A stretch of 64,000 nt of DNA from Tetracentron sinense (GCA_015143295.1 CM026570.1:22885250-22949249); one strand, 5' to 3'; positions 11,616 to 23,801 are shown, counted from the stretch's first letter. Numbers and translations: made by a program. Notes: a model not told the origin generated them from the sequence alone.

Positions 11616-11631
11616 GACAAAGTGGGGCAAC
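11616..11631 (+). other. polypurine tract of Tat element A
   Basis: GACAAAGTGGGGCAAC immediately precedes the LTR start TGTAAG at 11632. A nearly identical tract precedes the LTR at 40499. Confidence 0.8.
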
Positions 11632-13641
11632 TGTAAGAACCCCAATTTTTCACCCCATAGTCTCTTTGCACACCTCTAAAAATCCTTTAAAAAACCCTCT
11701 TTCCCCGTGCTTCAATTTTCATAAATGGCCCTAAGGTAAAAAAAAATGACCAAAATGCCCCAAGGGTGAAAAATGATCAAAATACCCCTGGAAAAGTTCT
11801 AAAAAGTTTTCATTTTGTCCATAATAATTTTAAAATTTTTTTGATGAATTTGGGCTATTTTTGGGAATAAATTGGACTTAAAACGGTAAAAAATGATCAA
11901 AATACCCCTGGAGTGTAAAATGACAAAAATACCCCTGAAAAGTACTAAAAAATTCATGTTTTATCTAAAATATTTTTCTAGATTTTATCAGTTCAATTTT
12001 GACTATTTTCAGGCTAAAAACGGAAAAACAGCTTATCGGCGAATCGGGGAGTGCCACATGGCATTTTTTAAACCCCTGAATAGGGGTGCTACTTCAAACA
12101 ACACCCCTATATTTACAAAATTTCCCCTCTCATTAGACGGGTCAACCCTATCGACATAGGTTTTTAAAATATCCTAAATAGGAGTGCTACTTCAAACAGT
12201 GCCCCCATTAAAGTACGATTTTGCCCCTGTTTTGCTGCCTTACTGCTCATTGCAGCCTACTATTTCGGAAATATCCAAATAGGCAAGCTACTTCAAGTAG
12301 CTCCTCCCCCCCCCCCTATTTTTTAACCCCTATAAATACCCCACTCCCTCTCCTTCATTTTTATTCATTTCCACTTCCTCTCTTCTCTCTCCTCTTTCAA
12401 AAATTCCACTTTAGCATTTAGCAATCCCCGGAATTTGATTTCAAAGAATCATTCTTGCGAGCACTTATTTCAAAGACCCTTTTGGGTTTCCCAGAAGGTA
12501 AAATTTCGCCAAACTCTAACTTTTGCTTAGTTTTTTATTAGTTTTAATTACTTTATTATTTTCAAATACTTGGACTGCTTGCTTAGCCTACCCTAGTCGA
12601 ACCCCTGCCCGAACATCGGTTCATACTTACCCTGCCTTGTCGATCCCCTATCCGAACTTCAGTTCAAACTTACCTTACCCTTTTGAACCTCTGCCCGAAC
12701 TTCGATTCAAACTTAGCCTACCCTATCGAACCTCTGCCCGAACTTCGGTTCAAACATAGCCTACCCTGTTGAACCCCTGCCCGAACCACGGTTCAAACCC
12801 TGGTTTAAACCCAACTTACCTTAGCCGAACCTCTGTCTGAACCTCGGTTCAAACCCTGGTTCAAACCTTACCAACCCAGTCGAACCCCTGTCCGAACCTC
12901 AAGTCAAACCCTAGTTCAAACCCTACTTGCCTAAGTCGTACCTCTGCCCGAACCTCACTTCAAACCCTGGTTCAAATCCTATCAAACCTTTACCTAACCC
13001 AAATGCTCCTTGACATGAGCTAAAACTGTTCAGATGCTCCTTGACATGAGCTAAAACTGTTCAAATGTTCTCCGGTAAGAGCATAAAAGGTCCAAACGCT
13101 CCTGAATAGGAGCCCAAACCATTCAAAAACACCCTAACATCCAAAGACAAATCTCAGCCTATTAAACACCCACAATCCAAACAAAACAAATCAAACCATC
13201 AACTACCTTCTGGAACTACGTGTAGCTTGATTCCACTAACAGTGGATACGTAGGCAACCCTGATCGGGTTCAACTCACCTAGGATAGAGCTCCTATCCTG
13301 TCCCTGGTTATTTTAACATTTACATTATTGTTCATATAAGATCTATCAAACATATATATGAAATACAAGCTTCTCTTATGGTTTCCTTACTTTAATTCAT
13401 CCTTAGTGAGTAGGTAACCATCTCCGGATGGGAGTTTAGGGGTGCCTAACACCTTCCCCTAACTCAAATGAATCCTTACATTGAACTCTACTCTAGACTA
13501 AAGCCTTATCCAACCTTTTAAGGAACCCTATTTTCTCTCACAATCTAAATAGGTGGCGACTCTCTCTTTTCTGTATTTTTAGCACTATTCCTTCTCGGGT
13601 TCAATCCTGATCGGGAGTTGGGTTAAAATCCCGGGTCTACA
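11632..13641 (+). repeat. 3' LTR of Tat element A (LTR family 2)
   Basis: Starts TGTAAGAACCCC, ends GGGTCTACA; about 2.0 kb. It aligns by eye with the LTR at 56062-58211 (same start, CTATAAATACCCC TATA region, CGAACCCCTGCCCGAAC repeats, GGATACGTAGGCAACC box). TATA box about 12330-12340. Three short dyads lie upstream (12082-12108, 12180-12206, about 12284-12302). Within 12590-12990 a degenerate unit of roughly 40-55 bp repeats, and 13009-13070 holds a 34-bp direct duplication. Confidence 0.8.
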
Positions 13642-14242
13642 GTAGGGTTGGATGTATTTTATTACAAGCACAAGTTTGGCTCATTACATGCCCTTGGGTG
13701 GGTACTTATCAAGGTAAAAGCGCTCAGATAGTCACTCATAATTGAGGACAGGTATAGGGTGCAAGCAAGTTAGGGTTTAGAGTAATCCTCCCCAGGTGGG
13801 CTGCTTGTAAAGTATACCCAAGCTTAGTCTACATGTATGAATGTTGGGTTAATGCAAGTGTTTTTCTAGAAGGATGGGGGTCAATTAACACCATATATGC
13901 GACTCTCCGGTATAGAACATACCTGAAAAGGATGATTGGTGTAAACGATAGCATTCAGAATCCTTCCCTGAGGATAATCACCCAACATGAGTAATTTCAC
14001 GGACCTCCAAGACTTTTAACCTTCTAACACTGAGTATGATCATCCAACAGCCTTAAGCGTAATAAGTCTGTCTGCTGGGTTTAATAGGGAATTATACTAC
14101 TATCCTATGTATGATATACACAGTACACAATACACCCAAAGAGATGAAATGATTAGTATTAAGCTAAATACTTAGGCATTTAAATAAGTTTGATTTTAAT
14201 TGACTTAAACCTAGGTTCCGGGTTGAACCTTGAATTAAGAGA
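13642..14242 (-). mobile_element. 5' leader of Tat element B
   Basis: Reverse complement matches the leader after the LTR of element C (about 43890-44470), including the AGCCAAACTTGTGCTTGTAA segment and the ACCAATC...GAGTCGCATATA box at about 13870-13945. It is cut off on the left by LTR A, so A probably inserted into B. Confidence 0.75.
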
Positions 14243-14264
14243 CATCCCCAGTAAAGTCACCAGA
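14243..14264 (-). other. Tat-type primer binding site of element B
   Basis: Minus strand CTCTGGTGACTTTACTGGGG is a decayed form of the CTGGCGACTCTGCTGGGGA site found next to LTR C. That site is the tRNA-Arg-type PBS known for Ogre/Tat elements. Confidence 0.7.
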
Positions 14265-14648
14265 GCTGTGAGCACGAGATTTTACTCCGCCTCACGGGTG
14301 AGGGTATGTTGAGAGTCACCACCTATTAATTCAGAAGAGATAAGTTCCCGGGTTATGGATAAGGTCTTGGTCTACGTGAGAGATCTAGGTAAGAGGTTCG
14401 GTTAAGTCCCGGGAAGGTGTTAGGCACCCCAGGACCCCCATTTTACAATGGTCACCTACTTTCTAGGTTTAAGCTAATTAAGGTCAAGTTGTTATTCAAA
14501 TGCCTAAGTGTTTAGAGTAATACTAACCCAAGAAAGAAAAGCTAACTAGGGTCGAACCCGGGCTGGTTGCCTACGTATCACAAGGGTGAGATCAGACCGA
14601 GCGTAGTTCTGGCACATGAGCCCGTGCCAAGGCTAAGGAATGCGTGTG

Positions 14649-16811
14649 TGTCACGCCCCGATTTCTAAAAACTCACAACTCAGTCCATTATCTATGGTCC
14701 GGCCTGAGATCTAGAATTCGGGGGTGAGGATTATTAATAATTTAATTAATAATTGGTATTTTAAGTATATTAATTTAGTTTCTTTATGAATAAATTAGTA
14801 CTCAAAAGGTTTATTCCCAAAAGTGTCACAGCTTGACAATCATCTGCTCGAATTTTTAAATCTTAGGGATTGCATATCGATTATCGTGATATTTGATCTT
14901 CTGGAATTTAGACTTAACATACTTACAAGAAAGTTTTTCAATCTACATTTAATACCTTCTATTTCTAATTTTTCTAAATTATTTATTTTAATTTAATGTA
15001 TTATAATTTGGTTTAAAAACTAACTAATCAATGCTCTCAAATTTTTATTTAATTCAAATGTTATCGAAATTAATCATGTCATAAATGTATAGAAACTAGA
15101 CTCGATGAACGATCTGAAAATAATTTTATAAGTTTCACTTTATAACAATTTAGAAAAAAAAACAAAAAATGGGACCCAATCCAAGTGTTCTGTTGCTGAA
15201 ACTCTGCAAACTGACAAAACTTAAGATACTAGTAAATACAAAAAAAATTGGATCACACAAAATTTAACTTCGACTTTAATGAATTATAACTTTCAAGAAA
15301 GCTAATACAAGAAACTTTTAGAAAAAAATATAATTTAGAGTAATCTAAATTTTTACTATATAATATTAATGTTATCACTATTGTATAATAAGGACTTTTT
15401 CGGATTCCAGATTTTTCTGAAGGTTCATTTTTCATCAAAATTATTATGAAAGAAATAATAAATGAATTTATTTTGGCCTGAAGTTTTACAGGGACATGCT
15501 TCTATCAGTCTACGAACTACATATAAAATTTCAGAATTTTCTGCTCAAGGGAAATTATTTTATAAATATTGTTCCGAAACTAAATTTAAAATTTCAAGAA
15601 AGCAACAATGTCACATTTATTTCATTTATAATATTTAAAACTAAAATTTGGTCTCTATACCTCGCATTCCTTTCTAAGACATATAAATGAAACAAATCCT
15701 TATTTTAAATAATAAATTTACTTCCAAAGTTCATACATCATTCACTAAATTCAATTAAATAAACAAATACACTAAAATATCCACTGAAACATGGTTCATC
15801 GATTTTATGATTAATTCTAAATAATGAGAGAAGTCTTCATGTTTCTTCTTCACTTCTAAGCATCCCTTACTCCATACCTAAAAATATTGACATGAAATGT
15901 CTAATGAGCTATGAAGTCCAATAGGAAAAATCCACTCCCTTTCTTAAAATTAATTTACAATAAAAAAAATATGCAATAAGATACCTTAACAAAAATGTAA
16001 ATTAACATTATGAGTCATGCAAGTATGATGGCTCGATTTTCGCACCAATTCGACCTTACTATCATCACCGATTTTAGTACCAGTTCAGTCAAACTGACTA
16101 TCCCAAGCAAGAAATGTTCCTCGAGGGATTTAGGGTCTTTCACCCAATCCTGGCTTGCTCATCATTTTAGTGGCTCTCACTCACGGCATCATATAACCAT
16201 CCTTAATGCATCAATCATGCATAACATGCTACTTACAACATAACAATCATTGTATCACATATTTTTCATTTATTCACAAATCTCATGTTATAGATTTCTA
16301 TATTATTTACGTAATAATAAACAAATAAAAATTATTGCATACTAATATAATTCTGAAAATCTCAAATAACATGTCATCATCTAATTAGAATTTTTAGTAA
16401 CAATATCATCACTATCAAACATTTATTTGATTTTTTTACTACAAATTAATTATTTAAAAAAAAGGCAAAAACCTACCTGGATTTCTTTTTTACGATTATT
16501 GATTTCCTCCCGAAAACTTTTGACTCGAACTTTTCACTCGTTTTCTTATACTTGATTTATGTCTCTCCATAATTCTTATTTCTCATTTCTTTCTCTTTTT
16601 CCTGCGATCTCTCACTCTCTCTTTCTGTCTCTTGTATTTAGTTCTTTTGAAATTTAAAGAGATTTTAAAAGAAACTAATCTAAACTAACCTTATCTAAAC
16701 TAATCTCTATCTCCTTAATTTAAATTTAAAAAAAATGGTGGGCTTTGGCCCATGGGTTTTCCACCTTAGACCCATATATATATATATATATTTTTTGGTC
16801 AAGATATTATA
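14649..16811. mobile_element. AT-rich 2.2-kb insertion inside LTR B, probably an LTR or LTR fragment
   Basis: Similarity to LTR C stops at GTGTG (14644-14648) and resumes after GTGTG (16812-16816), a likely 5-bp target duplication. The left end TGTCACGCCCCGA is a common start of plant gypsy LTRs. The right end is not a clean CA, so the boundary may be off by some bases. No coding sequence; it has a TA microsatellite around 16770-16790. Confidence 0.6.
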
Positions 16812-17507
16812 GTGTGTGCACAGGGTGGCTAAGGGTCTAGCCTAGAGGCTAGGGTTTGGTTGACCGGGTTGGTCAAGTGCAAGGTTTGGGTCCAATAGGC
16901 CAAGGATTAGTCTGGTAAACTAAGGATTAGTCTGGTAGACTAGATTTAGGCCCGATGGGCCAAGGTTTAAGTCTGATAGACTACATTTAGGCCCGGTAGG
17001 CCAATGTTGGATTTAACCAAGGTTAGGGTTGCTAATCGGGGTTAAGGGTTAAGCTAACCATGGTTAGGATTGCTAACCACAGTTGAGGGTAACAAGGTTG
17101 GGCCCGGTAGGTCAAGGTTGGGCCCAATAGGCCAAGGGTAAGCCCAGTAGGCTATAAGATTAGACCCAGTAGGCCAAAAGAGGGTTTAACCGGAGTTAGG
17201 ATTGCTAACTGGGGTTAAAGGGAAAGTCAACCATGGTTACGACTGCTAACCATGGTAAAGGAGTCCAAAGCAGAATTTTTTTGGTCTCACAACAAGTTTT
17301 GAAATTTTTTGGCATTTTTTGGGATTTTTTCAAGGGTTAGTAAGGATTAACCATAATTAAAAGTTAACCGGGATTAAGTTAACCCCAGTTAAATGGTCTG
17401 GTCAGGGTGGGCCCAGAAAGCATGGTAGGGCCTATAATGACCTCCTACCTAGTCTAGACCCTATGCAAAGCCCAATGACAGAATTACAGGGATTAGTGGT
17501 ACACTCT

Positions 17508-18765
17508 TTACCGCCAATCTCAAATGAACAGAGATTGAGAATGGTGGTAGAGAGTATCCCGCCATTCTTAGTCTTTTTCAGAGTGGACTTTGTTGGTATG
17601 TGGTTAGGTTAAGTCCTGGACTCTTAGAGTTTGAAGTAGGGTCTCCCCTGAGGTGTCCTGGGCCTTTGGTGAGCCCTGGAGTTGGTCAAAAGTGGGCATA
17701 CAGAGGGCCTGCATGCACTGTAAAAAGAATACTAAGATGGCGGTAGACTATCTACCGCCATTATGCACAGTTTCTTTTCAGGGTGTATTAACCATAGTTA
17801 AACTACATGGATCAGCCTGGAAGGACCAGGGTAGAGAGGGGAGAGTCCCAAGGATCCAACCATGGCCCTGGAATGGACCAGGGCACACCCAAGGGGGGTG
17901 TTATAAGTGCTGCAAGTGGAGGGCCAAGAATGGCGGTATTGAGTTTATCGTCATTCCTGGATTTTCTAGAAATTCATTTTTTTTCCTCTTAGGCTTGAGC
18001 TATGGCACGTCCAGGGGATTCCTCATGGGCTGAGGGTCTCCCAGGAGGTGAGAGGAGATGCCATGCAAGCAGAGAGGCCTTGAGCCAAAGTATGAATCTC
18101 AAGGGGGCCATTCCTATGTAGAGGCAAGGGGAACCCCTATCCTTGGTTACAGCAAAAGAACTGAAAGAATAGGATCCCTGGAGTAGGACTAGGGGTCTTA
18201 CAATGGTTACTTGCAGAAAGTAAAAGGGAAGGAGATCCTACCCCACTTGGACGATTCTCACAGTGGAGGGAGATACTGTGCACGGTGGTAGTGAGCAGGT
18301 GCATGATGGTGGAGCACTGGGGAGTGGTCTGGGTAGCTCCTGGAGTGGTCTGGGATATCCCTCAGGGTGAAGGACAAGGTTAGGAAGTCTGGGATGCTAG
18401 CTTCGAAACTCCAACAGAGCTTCCTTGTAGGATTTTTTAGAATGTCTTGAACCATGAAGAGGGGGGATTTATAGGGTTTGATGGACTTAGAGGTGGTTTA
18501 GGGGATGCTAGGAGAGTTGAGGACCCAAGGGGGGTGGAGCTGCAGTGGCCAGGGGGGTGCCAGTAAGCATTTAAACCAAAGTCCAGTAATGGCGGTAAAG
18601 TTTCTACTGCCATTCCTGGTTTACCCTAAACCAAGAATGGCAGTAGAAACTCTACCGCCATTTCCAGTTTTTTGTTAAACTGGGCCTAACCCCCTTTTCA
18701 TTGGTCTGAAACATTGTAGAAATTTTCATAATTAGAAATGACGGTAATATTATTACTGTCATTCT
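17508..18765 (-). promoter_or_regulatory. dispersed hairpins with GGCGGTA/TACCGCC arms in LTR B
   Basis: Inverted pairs of about 30-36 bp occur at roughly 17510-17578 (looser), 17734-17764 (ATGGCGGTAGA/TCTACCGCCAT), 17931-17968, 18588-18665 (two, back to back) and 18730-18764. The latter three lie upstream of the TATA-like box at about 18470 on the minus strand. Confidence 0.7.
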
Positions 18766-18884
18766 CAAATTTTTCAAAAATTTGAAGTGGGCCCCACACC
18801 AACGGGTCTTGAGGGTTGTGGGCCCCTGTTTGGGCCCATAGGATGGCTTGGCTTTGGATTTGGGTCCCTGGGCCTTAAAATGGG

Positions 18885-19115
18885 CTTTGGGTGATCCTAG
18901 GGTCAGGCTTAGGGTTTAGCTAGGGTTAGGCCTAGGGTTTGACTAGGGTTCCACTTAAGTTTGTCCTAGGGTTAGGCCTATGGTTTACCTGGGGCTAGGG
19001 TTAGGCCTAGGGTTTACCTAGGGTTTGACTAAGGTTTACCTGAGGTTAGGGTTTGTCTTAGGGTTAGGCCTAGGTTTACCTAGGGTTTGACTAGGGTTTA
19101 GGGTTTTTAACCTTG
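18885..19115 (-). repeat. telomere-like degenerate repeats in LTR B
   Basis: Irregular runs of AGGGTTTAGG, CCTAGGGTTTACC and GGGTTTGACT. They resemble the plant telomere unit CCCTAAA but do not form a perfect array. Matching tracts lie in LTR C (40560-41060) and LTR D (57180-57545). Confidence 0.75.
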
Positions 19116-19165
19116 GTTTAAATGTTTAACCATGATTAAGGGGATGTAAAAAATGGGTGCTTACA

Positions 19166-20573
19166 ATTGCTAGGTAAGAAATTGTTGCCCAGTAAAATAG
19201 ACTCTAGAGAGGGAGTGATTAGGGACAATAGCACAATAAAATTCTGCCTTGGTCTATTTTGCGGAATTAATGAATTCAAGCCAATGCAACAAGCAATAAT
19301 GAAAATGAATAAGAGATAGATAGATAAAGAGATACAAACACCGAGAGTTTGTTTACGAGGTTCGACAATTTGTCTACATTCCTGCATTTCAGTTTCCCGC
19401 TTCAAGGATTCCCATGATTTTACTCGCACAATCTTCTTCCCAGATGAAGCTCAAACCTCTACAATCCTTGCAAGCTACGATATCACCTTTTACAATCTCC
19501 TTTGCAAACTGAGATAATGACCTTCAATGCAAGAGAACACCCTATCCTGACTTCTCAAAGCTTTCCGGCTTCTCAGACAACAATACTCAGATTTTTGATT
19601 TTCTTCAATATAATGAAGTTGATTGGATTTGAATCCAGTTACAAGGCTCTTTAATGAGCTAGATAGGATTGGAACAAAACCTCTAAAAATCTCTCAAATG
19701 ATTGGGAGTTTAAAGCTCAAATAGGAGAAATAGGGATTTCTAGGTTTTTTAACTTGTGATTGATGAGAATTGAATGATATGATCAATGTGTATTCAATAG
19801 TGGATTAGTTCTTGTTCAATGTTCATAAATGAACTCAATTTATAGAGCTAAGATGAATAGAGCCGTTGGTAGTGCATTTAATACGATTATAGCCGTTTAA
19901 AAACTAGTCGTTACATTATTTCCCGCAGTCAGACATCGACGTGAAGGTCTAAGAAATGTTCAGACTTCGATGTCTGGAACTCCAGAATTCATCCTGAGCT
20001 ACTGCCACTGCCAAACATCGACGTCTGTTTTGTATTTTTACAGAGTTCTCAACTTTTAATGACCTTTATGATGAGAATGATTTCATAGGTCTTTGGGCTT
20101 CCCATTATCATATTTTTAACCAAGTTTTAAGATGTCCTATAGCTTTGCAATATTATCCAATAAGGTCAAAGCTTCATAAGGTCAATCTAGGCTTTTGAGT
20201 TTTTGAACTTTCCAACCAATTGAAGACTTCTTACATAAGTCTTAAACTCTTTTAAAGTAGGATAACTAAACCTTATTGAGTCTTTACTTGATCTTGAATG
20301 AATTTGGCTTTATCTTTATGATCCGACTTAGACTTTGGGTTGAGATATTGAATCTTCATTGGATCTTAAACTTTGGATAGTTGGTTCTTCACTTTGAGTT
20401 CTTATTGACTTGATCTTGAGTAGTCTTTTAGCTTGAATGAGAATTTGCTTATCTTAGCCTTTTGTCTTGATTTCTCTTTTTTCATTAAGTCATACATCTG
20501 TCTTGAAGAATCATCTTGTTCATGTGGAGTCATTCTTGAAGTGTGGACTAATGTTCCTTTAATATGAAATTAA
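19166..20573 (-). repeat. solo copia-type LTR (approximate ends)
   Basis: Read on the minus strand it would begin TGTTAATTTCAT near 20573. It has a TATA box (GCTCTATAAATTGAG, about 19838-19853), a leader with the CGAACCTCGTAAAC box that is common in plant copia LTRs, and palindrome-like CAGACATCGACGTG, AGACTTCGATGTCTGG and AACATCGACGTCTG at 19930-20030 upstream of TATA. No PBS or coding sequence adjoins it. Inner boundary uncertain by tens of bases. Confidence 0.5.
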
Positions 20574-21470
20574 CATACAGTCTCTTGATCAGCAGCAAAA
20601 ATAGGGATGGTAAGCCATATCAACAATGTTTCTAAAAGGAAAATGCTCAACTTATCGCTCATTTGTACTATGTAACGAAATGTGGGTTCGAAAATGCTGA
20701 ACTTATCGCTTGTTTCTACTATGTAACGAAATGACAGTCCTCATTGGTCCATGCCCCACTTGTTAACACATTAACTGTGGTTAAGATTCACTCACCCCTA
20801 GAGCTAAGCAATCCAACCTTGATTTTTAGAAAAAAAAAATTAAGGGGTGTTAAAAGTGACAAAACGATATGTTCCAATAATCTGTATGCTAATCATTGCT
20901 CTTTCTAAAATAAAACCGCCCAAGTTTAAATCACCATTTAACTCCATTATTAAAAGTGTACGGTTCAAATATTGTACATATAATTGTTGTTATGATTTTT
21001 TGATTACATACTAACCACACATATGCACACCACACTACTCACAAACACTGTCTCAATCTCAACTCAAGCCTTTAACCACACACCCCTCTTGTTCTTCTTA
21101 TGATGAAACAAGGAAGAATAATATTCTCCACTCATAGATTACAAGATATGTAGAAAGATGCCAAATTTACTAAGTACCGAAAGAAAAGGAAATTTCCTAA
21201 AACCTTTATTTAAGCCAAGATATGCTAAGGTAATATATATCCAGTGGTGCATTACAAAAAAGAAAAATATATCTAGCAGTGTATATTCTTTCTAAAACCA
21301 ATTGATTTGCTAAGATATGCTGAAGCAATAATATCTGAATCGTATTCTTAACAAAGGGATGAGCTATGTGGCTATTAGAACTGATGGGATTTCACTTGCC
21401 AATTTTGAGATTGATGTTTTCACTTTGAAATCGAGCATCATCACGCAAAAACAAGAAGTTGTCTCCTATA
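20574..21470. other. intergenic repeat-derived sequence without a gene
   Basis: Contains a 42-bp direct repeat (20641-20682 and 20692-20733) and one arm-like copy of the TTAACTGTGGTTAAGATTCA module at about 20765-20800. The rest is AT-rich and I recognise nothing in it. Confidence 0.6.
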
Positions 21471-21474
21471 AAAC

Positions 21475-21919
21475 ACTAGAAAGGACTTACGATCTTCTCC
21501 AATTGGTGTTGTCTTCTCCAATTGGTGCTGGTAAGGAGACTGTCAGCATCCAATCGAAAGTATCACACACACCCTTTACACAAACTAATGCATTGATTTG
21601 TGTGCACACGCCTAGAAAAGCATGCAAAGTGGGTGTGTGGCACTTTCCGATTGATGTTGGTGGTCTTTGATAGACTCCAAGTTCCCTTGTATTTAGGAGA
21701 TGATAGCAGATACGATTATCCCTTATATGTAGGAGATGATAGCAAGCTATCTCTCTCAATCTATTATCTCAAAGGATATGGATAAAGTCTATCTTATGTA
21801 ATTTGTAATCTCAGTATATATATATTCTCAATGCAATAACAGAACATGTATTCTGGTTCTCACACACGTATAGTCTCCTTACCAGCACCAATTGGAGAAG
21901 ATCATAAGTCACTAGAAAG
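21475..21919. mobile_element. MITE-like element with about 45-bp terminal inverted repeats
   Basis: Left arm (21475-21541) CTAGAAAGGACTTACGATCT ... GGTGCTGGTAAGGAGACT matches, inverted, the right arm at 21870-21919 (AGTCTCCTTACCAGCACC ... GACTTATGATC). A 15-bp piece is duplicated in the left arm. A second, smaller inverted repeat (21547-21655; ATCCAATCGAAAGT arms) lies inside. ORFs here are not convincing. Confidence 0.65.
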
Positions 21920-22121
21920 TGGTTACCACTAGCATTAGTAGGCCAAAAAGGCAAGAAACTTGACATGAAAAAGGCTTGATAGGTGAGTTTTAGGTTTAAT
22001 CATAACTGATTATGGGTTTAGGACTCCCAATTCTAGTTGAATTGTCCGGTTGTTTTTTTTTTTTTTTGGTTCATTGGAGGCCACATGGACCTATGGGCTA
22101 CACAACGGGGTGTAGCACTAG

Positions 22122-22557
22122 TTTATATAAGGAGTCAAATCCTCTACGATGATATCCGGATTTGGAAAATCCGGTTATCACCCTTTGAGGTGGCCACATG
22201 TCCCCCTTGACACCCTTTAATTGTGGTTCAGATTCACCCACCCCTATGGTTCACCCCACCCATCCTGGTTTTTTTTTTAATATATTAATTCTATTTTTTA
22301 ATATTATAAAAACCCTAAAAACAGTTTTTTTATTTTAAAAAATAGAATTAATATTTTTTTCTAAAAACCAATGATGGGTGAGTGAATCTGAACCACAGTT
22401 AAGGGTTGTCAAGGGGGACATGTGGCCTCCTCAAAGGGTGATAACCGGATTTACGAAATCCGGCTATCATTGTAGAGGATTTTTTTTTTTTTTTTGGTTC
22501 AATGGGTGGGAAGACCCACATATCACCATAGAGGATTTGACTCCTTTATATAATAGT
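22122..22557. mobile_element. foldback MITE, copy 1
   Basis: Outer arms TATATAAGGAGTCAAATCCT (22123 onward) and its inverse (22528-22553); inner arms of over 100 bp containing GATAACCGGATTTRCGAAATCC, GGCCACATGTCCCCCTTGAC and TTAACTGTGGTTCAGATTCA, separated by an AT-rich loop at about 22268-22362. It could fold into one long hairpin. The same family recurs at 23213-23605. Confidence 0.8.
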
Positions 22558-22586
22558 CTTACAATGATTTAATATAATATCTAAAA

Positions 22587-22875
22587 CTAGCGGGTGGCAC
22601 GTGCGTTGTACGTGAGAGCAAGGGAAAGGAGTTAACCATAGTTAATAGGAGTTAAAAGGGATACATGTTAACCCGCGGGTGCGATTGAATTGAACTCTCC
22701 CCGAGTTCAATTATGATTGGATGTGATTCTATTCTTTAAATAGATAGATGCGCAAGGGATAGTTTCGGGATAAAAATAAAACGTTAAATCAAGTTTTGTG
22801 TTATATGAGAGTAGTTTGGGAATTTTAGAAAAATCATGCTCCACCTGCCTCTCGTATTATAATAGTAAAGAAAGA
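22587..22875 (-). mobile_element. short non-autonomous Helitron-like element
   Basis: Minus strand starts TCTTTCTTTACTATTATAAT after an A and ends with a small hairpin (CACGTACAACGCACGTG) followed by CTAG before a T. That is the Helitron 5' TC / 3' hairpin-CTRR arrangement with A/T insertion. 289 bp, no coding sequence. Related copies at 25474-26249. Confidence 0.65.
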
Positions 22876-23212
22876 TAAAGATATATAAAATACGAAGGAT
22901 AATGACTAATATAAAGACTTTTGCGAACCCAAACACGACAAGATAAATAATTAGGCCCTAGCCCGAGTAAATATAAGCTGGGCTTAGATAGGCTAAAACC
23001 TGGCCTAACCAAGCCCATTCACAGCCCTAAGCGCCACCATTATAAATGAGGGTGCCAAGCATGGAGATGTCTACTACGCGCAATAAATGCGCGTGTGCAT
23101 ACCCGCGAGGGTTCATGGTTTAAAAGCCAATAACGTGTGGTCCCAAGAAATTCAGGAGGGCGACAAAGGATCGTGAGGAGAATCCATGAGAAACGCCAGG
23201 TGGCATAATCCG
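22876..23212. other. intergenic, nothing recognised
   Basis: About 340 bp of mixed composition between a Helitron-like element and a MITE. I see no ORF, RNA gene or repeat in it. Confidence 0.6.
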
Positions 23213-23605
23213 GATGAAACCAAATCTTCTACAGTGATAACCGGATTTGGCAAATCCTGTTATCAGCTCTTGAGGTTGCCATGTGTCCCTTTTGATACCC
23301 TTTAACCATGGTTAAGATTCACCTACACTTAGGGTTCACATACCCATCCTTGGTTTTTGACAAAAAAAAATTGATTTTTTTTTAAATTAATAAAGTGTTT
23401 TAAGGTTTTTTTTAATATTAAAATATTTATAAAAAGAATTAATTTTTTTTCTAAAAACTAAGGATGGGTTGGTGAACCATAAGGGTGGGTGAATCTTAAC
23501 CATAATTAATTAAATGGAGTCAAAAGAGGCACGTGACGACCTCATGGGTGATAATCGGATTTGCCAAATCCGGTTATCACCGGAGAAGATTTGGTCTCAA
23601 TCCCG
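23213..23605. mobile_element. foldback MITE, copy 2, about 200 bp upstream of the host gene
   Basis: Arms GACCAAATCTTCTCCGGTGA and GATAACCGGATTTGGCAAAT are repeated inverted (left 23217-23360, right 23445-23600) around an AT-rich loop. Same family as 22122-22557. It ends about 200 bp before the host start codon, so it lies in or near the promoter. Confidence 0.8.
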
Positions 23606-23801
23606 ATAAGGGCGGGCGGTTCATGAAGAGGAAGGAGCGAGTAAGCCCTACAAAAGCAACGTAGAGCCCCCGCAGTTTCCATCTCCCGAAAGTGTAGGAA
23701 AAGAAATCCTTTCTTTCTTTTTTACAGGCCCCTCCTTCATCACACACTTCTTACACCTCTGTTTCTCTATTTCATCTGATCTTAGAGAGAGAGAGATAGA
23801 G
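23606..23801 (+). promoter_or_regulatory. proximal promoter and 5' UTR of the dCTP-pyrophosphatase-like gene
   Basis: After the MITE the sequence becomes less AT-rich, then CT-rich (23705-23780), ending in a GAGAGAGAGATAGAG stretch just before the ATG, typical of plant 5' UTRs. No obvious TATA box, so the transcription start is not placed. Confidence 0.45.

Larger units (their letters stand above)
9270..11631 (+). mobile_element. 3' untranslated tail of Ogre/Tat gypsy element A
   Basis: Similar to the tails of elements C (53401 onward) and D (62085 onward): the line around 9310-9480 (GAACTACGGCATGACCTG, then a TAGGCAACCT box), the repeated GCAAAAATTATGCRAGCCC units at about 9875, 9982 and 10050, and a final polypurine tract before the LTR at 11632. 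The coding part of A is not in the window; the copia element lies across that side. Confidence 0.75.
14269..19165 (-). repeat. 5' LTR of Tat element B (LTR family 1), interrupted by a nested insertion
   Basis: On the minus strand it starts TGTAAGCACCC at 19165 and ends GTGCTCA at 14269, matching LTR C (40499-43863) in both termini, in the telomere-like CCTAGGG tracts (18885-19115), in the GGCCCGGTAGGCCAA repeats (16820-17180) and in the TAGGCAACC region. Excluding the insertion it is about 2.7 kb. TATA-like CCTATAAATCC at about 18465-18476. No gene is seen; the 126-residue ORF at 17653-18033 has no recognisable domain. Confidence 0.78.

Noticed and set aside
17653-18033. 126-residue ORF with many Trp and Gly
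   Set aside because: Lies inside a Tat LTR, shows no domain and overlaps hairpin repeats.
21359-21785. Overlapping ORFs of 60-103 residues
   Set aside because: They run through nested inverted repeats of a MITE-like element and show no protein family signal.
21655-21866. Very short LTR (TRIM-like) starting TGTTGG and ending TTCTCACA
   Set aside because: Ends look plausible, but there is no target duplication and no second copy to support it.
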